Shown here: piece by piece, positions 58,010 to 64,000 of the stretch
How the letters are laid out: every line of letters begins with the position of its first letter
Position numbering within the stretch: the stretch's first letter is position 1
Origin: Atriophallophorus winterbourni
Taxonomy: Eukaryota; Platyhelminthes; Trematoda; Plagiorchiida; Microphallidae
Assembly (NCBI GenBank): GCA_013407085.1
Contig: JACCGJ010003603.1
Span: forward strand, 23,096 to 87,095
Direction: 5' to 3'
Length of the DNA: 64,000 nucleotides
Made by a program: the position numbers and the translations under genes
Notes under the pieces: generated by a model
What the model was told of the DNA's origin: nothing
The model's database searches: none
Seen by the model: the letters and a program-made list of their open reading frames with translations, nothing else

Positions 58010-58420
58010 TTCAAATTGAACGTCAAACACATGTACATTGCACGTGAACCAATGGTAATAAAATTGCTCATTTGCATTGCACACACACAAAAAGACCGGT
58101 CTCGTGCTTTACTGAAAACTTTAGGGTAGGACATGCGATTATTGGATAAGGATGGTACGACTTGCAGGTTCAATCACATGTGCCGCAAAAATGTTATTAA
58201 AATTCAAACCCATTAAGATGAACAAAATATTTCATTTGCATGCATTTCAATCAAATCAAAACCCAGTATAAAATTTTGCTGTTTGCACTCATCTTCTATG
58301 GGCATTAGTATCAGAAACCCGCGGCCCTCAATAGATTGAGAGAATGATAAAAATATTGCACAGTTGACGCGTTGTGCGGACGCATATTTTTGTGCTCTCA
58401 TACTTTTGGCTTTATTTCCT
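58010..58420. repeat. Degenerate copies of the foldback-type repeat
   Basis: Two tandem, same-orientation arms. Each has CTCATTTGCATTGC or TTCATTTGCATGCATTTC, a CACACACACAAAAAGACCGG or equivalent block, and a tail with GAATGATAAA. They match the single arm at 41655-41800. Confidence 0.45.
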
Positions 58421-58527
58421 TACCTGCTTGTCTGAACTGAACGGATCAGATATGATTGGACTCGTCCTAATTTGCTCGTTCGGAATATACATGTTTCAAC
58501 AAGGTTATACTTGTATGCCAACTGTTA

Positions 58528-58620
58528 TATAGGGTTCGTACAACGAACCACGATGTTTAGACACGGAATCACAAAGTGATTCTTGATCAAGCACTCGAGG
58601 TGCTTATGGATGACCAAAGT
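58528..58620. repeat. Short repeat shared with the end of the right duplication arm
   Basis: Resembles 5962-6070. It contains the small hairpin GGTTCGT-ACA-ACGAACC near 58532 and CACAAAGTGATTCTTG. It may be part of an undefined transposable element. Confidence 0.4.
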
Positions 58621-59067
58621 AATGTGTGAGCAAAACATTATCTGTTTCAACTTGGAACAAGGTGATTACTTGAAAATCCAATTTTCAAGTTTTAACCCAA
58701 ATTTACCTACGCGTGAAATATACCTGGCGATTAAGAATATCGGTCCTGTTAGGGAACTGTTGACAAGTTAACATCATTTCCAATCGATTGAAAGTTTTTT
58801 CAACTCTGTCAGATCGAAACTTGTTGAACAGCATCACGTTGATTTAAAATCGTTTGCTTTTTACCTATTGGATCGCGTCACTTCGATCCAACGCATTCAA
58901 TCCACCGGTAGCTATCGGTCTATAAACAACCTCATCGCCAAGTGCACTGATTCATCATTCGCTGGATTGTAACAATCACACGAAGGATGACCTTGAAGTC
59001 CCAGACAAAGAATGCAGCACGTGATGTCTGTCAAATCTGAAACGAAGGGGTAAGTGCAAGATCTCAT

Positions 59068-59697
59068 GTGGTTAAATGTTTTGGCTTCCTGGGTAAAATA
59101 CATACCAACTGTGATAAAGCCCTAACTCAGGAAGTGGTATTGTTTATTAACAACGTCGATATCCCCGACGTTTGCTTCGTATGTTATGCATGTCGAAATA
59201 AACAGACTAGTGATATAAATACAAATATTCCCCATGAGACAAAGCTGGATGAACTTCGTTTTGTTGTCCGCAGCAGAACAAAAAAGTGGATAGCACTCAA
59301 GCGAGCAGCATGGGTGCAGCATAAAGCCAACACTACTTCTACTTCTTGGCAACATTTTCGTGTGTTACGCAACAAAGTGACTGCGCTTATTCGGGAGGAT
59401 AAGGAAGCGCACCAATTGATGCTTCTGTCGAAAATGGAACGCAACTCAAAGTTATCATACAAAATCATGAGCGCGAAAGCAAAAGTCAAATCAGGTATTT
59501 TTCCCATCCAGAATGGCGAAAAACTAACTGAAACAGCATTAGAAACCGAAAATGCTCTGGCAATTTACTATTCTGAGGTGTTCGTGCCAAAGATTTTAGT
59601 GGAACGTTCTGAGTATTCATTTGAAACAGGAATCGAAACGTTGTGCGATATTCCGATAAATCCAATGATTGTTGCAAGTCACTTGCTCAAACTATAG
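59068..59697 (+). pseudogene. LINE D fused ORF: PHD-like finger joined to ORF2 linker
   Basis: A 209-residue open frame. Residues 1-45 have the PHD-like pattern KCFGFLGKIHTNCDKALT with VCFVC. From about residue 55 it is the basic linker before reverse transcriptase (FVVRSRTKKWIALKRAAW), ending LLKL. The same frame continues past the TAG into RT (KSPGADGITPDVLRF). The fusion arose by an internal deletion that happened to keep the frame. Confidence 0.7.
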
Positions 59698-61012
59698 GTA
59701 AGAAAATCCCCAGGAGCGGATGGCATCACACCGGATGTGCTCAGGTTCTGTCACCGTCAGCTTTGTGAACCGCTCTCCAGCCTGTTTAACTATTCGTTGC
59801 TTAAGGGAGTTGAACCGAAAGATTGGAAGTCTGGCGTGATAACACCTACCTTCAAAGGCGGTTGCCGATATGACGCTGCACATTATCGTCCGGTCACACT
59901 TTTACCTGTTATTGCTAAACTCATGGAACGTATCGTCTCGGAAAGAATAGTTGCACACTTCGAATCGCATAATTTGTTTTCGCCAGCGCAGAATGGATTT
60001 CGATCACACCGATCGTGTCTCACAAATCTTCTCCTCACGTTAGACGACTGGACAAAGGAGATAGATGAAGGATCCTGCATCCACGTCTGTTACATAGACA
60101 TTTCGGAAGCTTTTGACAGAGACAATCATCATTTGCTTCCTCAAAACCTGATGCGCTTAGAAATATGTGATCCACTCCTCTCATGGTTGTGCGACTAACT
60201 GTCACATCGCGACGCCTTAGTAAAAGTTAACGGAGCGCTATCCCAAACGCTGGAAACCACCAGTGGAGTCCCACACGGGTCTGTGCTAGGCCCGCTCCTC
60301 TATCTGTTGTACATAAATGAATTACCCCCGTCATATCGTCCAAAATGGTCCTGTTCGCGGATGATATGAAATTTGGACGCCAATAAGTTCTGCAGAGTAC
60401 TGTGAGAAACTGCAAACGGATTTGGACAGCGTGTCGAATTGGGCGGCCATGAATGACATGTCATTCAGCATACAGAAATGTAAGATGCTCCATCTTGGCA
60501 AGAATATTCCTTGGACATATCGATTGGGAACTGAAAACCTATCATGGAGCTCGTTAGAAAAATATTTTGGAGTGTGAATTAGCGGGAACGTGAAGGGCAC
60601 AGCGCACTGTCAGAACATATATCGACGAGCAAACAGATTGTTAGGTATCTTTCGAAGAATATTTGGAAGATTCTCTCTGGTAACGTTCCCAAGGATAATG
60701 AATGTCTACCTTCGCCCTACGATGGATTTTGCGGTAGGGAAGTGGGCTCCTTTGCTGCGAAAGGATAATGCTCTCTTCGATAAAATCTATCACAGAGCAA
60801 CAAAGTTAGTGATGGGTCTTCGCAATGTTCCGTACACCGAAAGATTGCGACGTCTGGGTCTATGCGATTTTACCCATAGGAGGATACGTCGCGATATTAT
60901 TCTGACTTATAGGATTGTGTCTACCGAAGGACATCCACTGAAACACTTGCTTGATGTATGTAATGGAAAAGTAACATACCTTATCCCTTCACCTCCCAAG
61001 ATCTCGTATTGA
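59698..61012 (+). pseudogene. LINE D reverse transcriptase
   Basis: Blocks are KSPGADGITPDVLRF, VEPKDWKSGVITPTFKGG, HYRPVTLLPVIAKLMERI and HVCYIDISEAFDRDNHHLL, then after a stop TSGVPHGSVLGPLL, FADDMKFG with a shift, and the thumb with RRIFGRFSLVTFPRIMNVYL and IYHRATKLVMGL. The active-site FADD is present. At least three frame breaks. Confidence 0.8.
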
Positions 61013-61429
61013 CTGTCGGCGCCATGTTTTTGCCATACGTGCCTTATTTCTTTGGAATTCCATACCCCAACATGTGGTGGACTCTCCTTGCCTGGCGGCG
61101 TTTAAAGTGAAATTGGACTTACATATGCAAAAGAATAACATTCGTGAGCCTTACACTTGATATTCACAATTGCTTTTATACTATTGTATTTTTTCTGTTT
61201 TTATTCATACCGTCATCCTGTGGTGTTGTATAGTAATAACTTTTTTAACCATAAATCTTTGAACTTTGAACTGGAATCGTGAAAAGAGATTTTTAAAAAA
61301 TGTTATCGAAAACTCGAGGAAACACTTAAACTACGGTTAGTAGATACAATTGTCAACACAATTCTACCCGAAATAGATGTTGCTTAAGGCGGTAAAAAGC
61401 ATGAGAAAACTACACCAAAAAGCGCACCC

Positions 61430-62402
61430 TTGACTGAGTGTTGTGAGTGCTTATCCGGATGCAACAGAGATGGTCCTATTGAACCCTGGTTCCCGCGGTC
61501 ATCATCGAATAAACTTGCGAACACTATAGCCAAGACTCCCCAACGTCTAGTTGCATTACACACTAACAACCCAACATTTGCCCATATGGTGACTAAAGCA
61601 GGTAAGTGTTTGACGGTAGCACAGACGCCTACACTTCAGTCGATAGAGGAAGTTCTGAGCAAAACCGGCTCACATCATAAGGAGCCAATATACTCTAGTA
61701 AACACGGAAGGAATTTATGCGTAATCTGCACCAATATTACTGAGTCAGAAATCACGCTCTTTCATGCATAGCTAAAACAAGACCTTGAGAATTGGTCAGA
61801 TATTTGCAATCGAATTGGCTTAAATGGTATACACCCGGTATGGGTAACTCGGCTTGCTCATAACCCGAAGTCCCCGAACCAAGACAAACCACGTTTGCTT
61901 AAGATCACTTTTGCCAACAAAAGGGACATGGGAAATGTCCTACTCAATTCGTATTTGCTCCAAACACAAAGTGACTCACACCAACGTATACATGCTGACG
62001 TACCTTGGTGGGAAAGGCAACGAACACCCAATGGTCGGGATCAAGCAGCATCAAGGAGTATTATTCTGCTCGACGTTCCGAAAAATACGGCTTACGAAAG
62101 AAAGGAGCACGATCGTGAACAGTTTTTTTGCCGAGACTATGGGCCCTTCAAATTCTGTAGTCGTCAACCCATACCGGATACATTGCTCGCCAATCTTTCA
62201 AGGAAAATGTTCAAATCAACTTGAGATTACATTTCTGTCAAGTAGTATGGCAGATGCTGTCCGACTCGGACAAAAACTATACACAAAGAGATTACCCGAT
62301 AACGTTAGATTGTGCAATCCCAAAGTTGTTGAAGTCAAATTGCAGCCTTCCATTGCAAAAGCATTCGAGTCTGACTCAAAGACACCAGTGAAAATATCAT
62401 AA
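61430..62402 (+). pseudogene. LINE E ORF1 remnant
   Basis: Three overlapping frames cover one ancestral ORF1: VICTNITESEITLFHA (61720-61767), SPNQDKPRLLKITFANKRD (61880-61930), SRSIILLDVPKNT (62055-62090) and QLEITFLSSSMADAVRLG (62220-62270), ending at a stop at 62402. These blocks match LINE C and LINE A2. At least two frameshifts. Confidence 0.65.
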
Positions 62403-62718
62403 CTTACATAAAGAAACGACAAAAAGTTCGACGTCGACAGCATCGGACCAATGAATACTGTTACTGACTCGTTGTTACATGCTGAAAGCTCAATAAAGTG
62501 TCTCTATACGAATGCTCAAAGTTTTTTTCTAAGAATTGGCTGAACTAACTGAGCTGTTCAAAAGATACTCGCCAGACCTCGTCGCTGTGACTGAAACCTG
62601 GTTTCAATCTTGTATGAATAAAAGGGAACTGTCGATCTCAAACATGATATTATTACGGAACGATCGTCCACAAAAAGGTGGTGGTTAGGCGATATACTTT
62701 CACGAACGTCTTCAGTGC

Positions 62719-63729
62719 ATGACGATTCACGACTCCAACCTCGAATCAGATGATACCCTGTGGTGTAGCCGTACACAGGAGTCACAAGACGACTGCATCA
62801 TCGGTATAATATATCGCCCTCCATCTTTGACGGATGCTCAAAACGACAGGGTATCAGAGGCTCTAAAATATGCCGGAGAGATGCGAAGCTCCCAATTATG
62901 GTTATGGGAGACTTCAACCTTCTACGCAAACGACATTCCCGAGCGTGTTAAATGCAAGATTATGTTATTTGCAGACGATATAAAGCTTTGGAGAAGCATA
63001 CGTACCAATGATGACTGTGAAACTTTGCAGAAGGATCTAAACACATTGCACGATTGGTCTTTGAGGAACAAACTACCATTCAACTTCCAAAAGTGCAAGG
63101 TGTTAAACATTGGAAAGACTGTTAATTACAACTACACTCTTGGGTCCCACCAACTCGTCTGGACAACTGAAGAGAAGAATTTGGGTGTTTGGACCAGTTC
63201 AAGTCTGAAGACTTCACTGCAGTGCAAAGCGGCTTACAAGAAGGCCTCACAAGTATTGGCGTTATTGAGACGAATTTTCGGCAGATTCTCCAATCAGTCG
63301 GTGCCCCGTATCATGAACACCTATCTGAGACCAGCGATGGAGTACGCTGTTCAGGCTTGGTCACCCTGGCTTCAGAATGACATCAATCTTATGCAGCGTA
63401 TTTACCACCGAACCACAAAGCTTGTACCCGGACTAGCTGCTAAACCGTATGAAGAAAGTTTGAGGAGTCTCAATCTTTTCGACTTTCGCTGTCGTCGACT
63501 AAGAGGTGACCTCACACTGATGTACAATATTACGCACGTCCCTAACCATCCCTTGTCCATACTTTTCACACGCTCGCCACCCCGTGCCAGTCGGAAACAT
63601 GAACTTTCAGTGCTTATTCCCACTTCAAGACTGAACTGTCGAAGATATTCGTATGCTGTACGTGTAAGTTTCACATGGAACACCCCCCCCCCTCACTGTT
63701 ACACACTCAGCCAACCTGGATATTTTTAA
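62719..63729 (+). pseudogene. LINE E fused ORF: endonuclease fragment joined to reverse-transcriptase C-terminal half
   Basis: A 336-residue open frame. The start is endonuclease (DDCIIGIIYRPPSLTDAQN). Near 62895-62925 a frame slip runs through the MVMGDFN block out of frame and returns in frame at the reverse-transcriptase block VKCKIMLFADDIKLWRSI. The thumb and C-terminal domain follow intact (EEKNLGVWTSSS, MQRIYHRTTKLVPGL). It ends shortly after a run of ten C at 63683-63692 that shifts the frame; the original end continues in another frame to about 63790. This is the longest open frame of the window but a deletion product. Confidence 0.75.
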
Positions 63730-63930
63730 AGCTAATTTGGACAAACACTTGAGAGACAACCCAAACTTTGATACGATTTACACTACATGAGTTTTCCTGT
63801 TCTTCTTTCTTATTGTATATACCTCATAACTCCATCCTATGGTTATTGTTAAGCTAAATGCTTTTTAGACCATTACAACTTTGAATCACTTTCAATCACT
63901 TTGAATCTTTTTAACAGCTCAGATCATCCT

Positions 63931-64000
63931 CTACACACAACTGATCATAAATATCATGAGCTGATCGACATGATTCCACTGCATAAGCATGTATCCGACT
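63931..64000. other. Window end, nothing recognised
   Basis: Short AT-rich tail after LINE E. Confidence 0.4.

Larger units (their letters stand above)
58960..61272 (+). mobile_element. CR1/Jockey-like LINE D, internally deleted
   Basis: The PHD-like part of ORF1 (59068-59210) is joined directly to the linker of ORF2 (59230 on), so the rest of ORF1 and the endonuclease are lost. The reverse transcriptase and C-terminal block are present, and the 3' end is recognisable: CATCCTGTGG, AACCATAAATCTTTGAACTT, ending at about 61272. It is the full-length reference for blocks F and G. Stops and shifts occur. Confidence 0.8.
61400..63930 (+). mobile_element. CR1/Jockey-like LINE E, internally deleted
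   Basis: ORF1 without a visible PHD finger (61430-62402), the first half of the endonuclease (62470-62920) joined by deletion to the reverse-transcriptase active-site region (62925 on), the C-terminal block, and a 3' UTR (CCTATGGTTATTGTTAAGC) ending in CTTTGAATCACTTTCAATCACTTTGAATC-type short repeats near 63874-63911 (quoted units are approximately 8-10 bases). LINE E starts about 130 bp after LINE D ends, in the same orientation. Confidence 0.8.

Noticed and set aside
1..64000. CRISPR arrays, bacterial operons, rRNA or intact tRNA genes
   Set aside because: No regularly spaced repeats, Shine-Dalgarno-led gene runs or rRNA-like stretches were seen; introns and retroelements indicate a eukaryotic genome.

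Overview
The window looks like nuclear DNA of an invertebrate, most likely a digenean trematode or another flatworm. It has spliceosomal introns, AT-rich spacers and almost no long open frames outside mobile elements. The mobile elements also fit: a Gypsy element with a CsRn1-like Gag and Pol, an RTE element of the type known from schistosomes, many CR1/Jockey-like LINEs whose ORF1 carries a PHD-like finger, and Penelope-like elements with GIY-YIG ends. No bacterial genes, CRISPR arrays or rRNA genes were seen. The species call is an inference from these families; a database search would settle it.

One host gene can be assembled from exons on the + strand. It is an immunoglobulin-superfamily membrane protein. 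Exons are at 405-703, 1878-2006, 42013-~42164, 46290-46588, 46862-46998, 47787-47938, 49190-49456 and 50870-51085, possibly at 56079-56201 and 56364-56504, and the last is at 56642-56837. The last exon encodes one transmembrane helix and a short basic tail. Its 5' exons lie left of the window. The exons form at least seven consecutive, partly visible Ig-like domains. The second intron is about 40 kb and filled with transposons. Exon 405-703 and exon 46290-46588 have the same length and the same phases, so part of the gene arose by internal duplication.

Region by region: 0.2-1.4 kb and 4.8-6.0 kb are arms of a large inverted duplication that includes the first Ig exon. Its loop holds the second Ig exon, a pair of LTR-like direct repeats and a tRNA-like stretch. 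At 6.6-12.5 kb an antisense CR1-like LINE is split by a degenerate Gypsy element (6945-10982) with a perfect 5-bp target duplication. A second antisense LINE follows to 16.3 kb. From 16.8 to 39.5 kb lie several LINE fragments, a LINE carrying an inserted Penelope-like element (23.0-29.1 kb), a divergent Penelope pair (30.8-32.0 kb) and two copies of one chimeric LINE block. At 40.9-41.8 kb is a cluster of foldback-like repeats. A nearly full-length RTE element (42280-45755) sits between Ig exons. A second Gypsy element with both LTRs (51998-56049) sits in a late intron. Downstream of the gene, two tandem sense-strand LINEs fill 58.9-63.9 kb, both with internal deletions that created new fused reading frames.

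No mobile element appears autonomous as read: each has stops, frameshifts or deletions. The Ig gene is the only cellular gene supported. Several exon joints are phase-consistent. Others are not: the first-to-second exon joint in both duplicated modules, the donor of exon 42013, and the joint after 51085. Whether the gene is intact therefore stays open.
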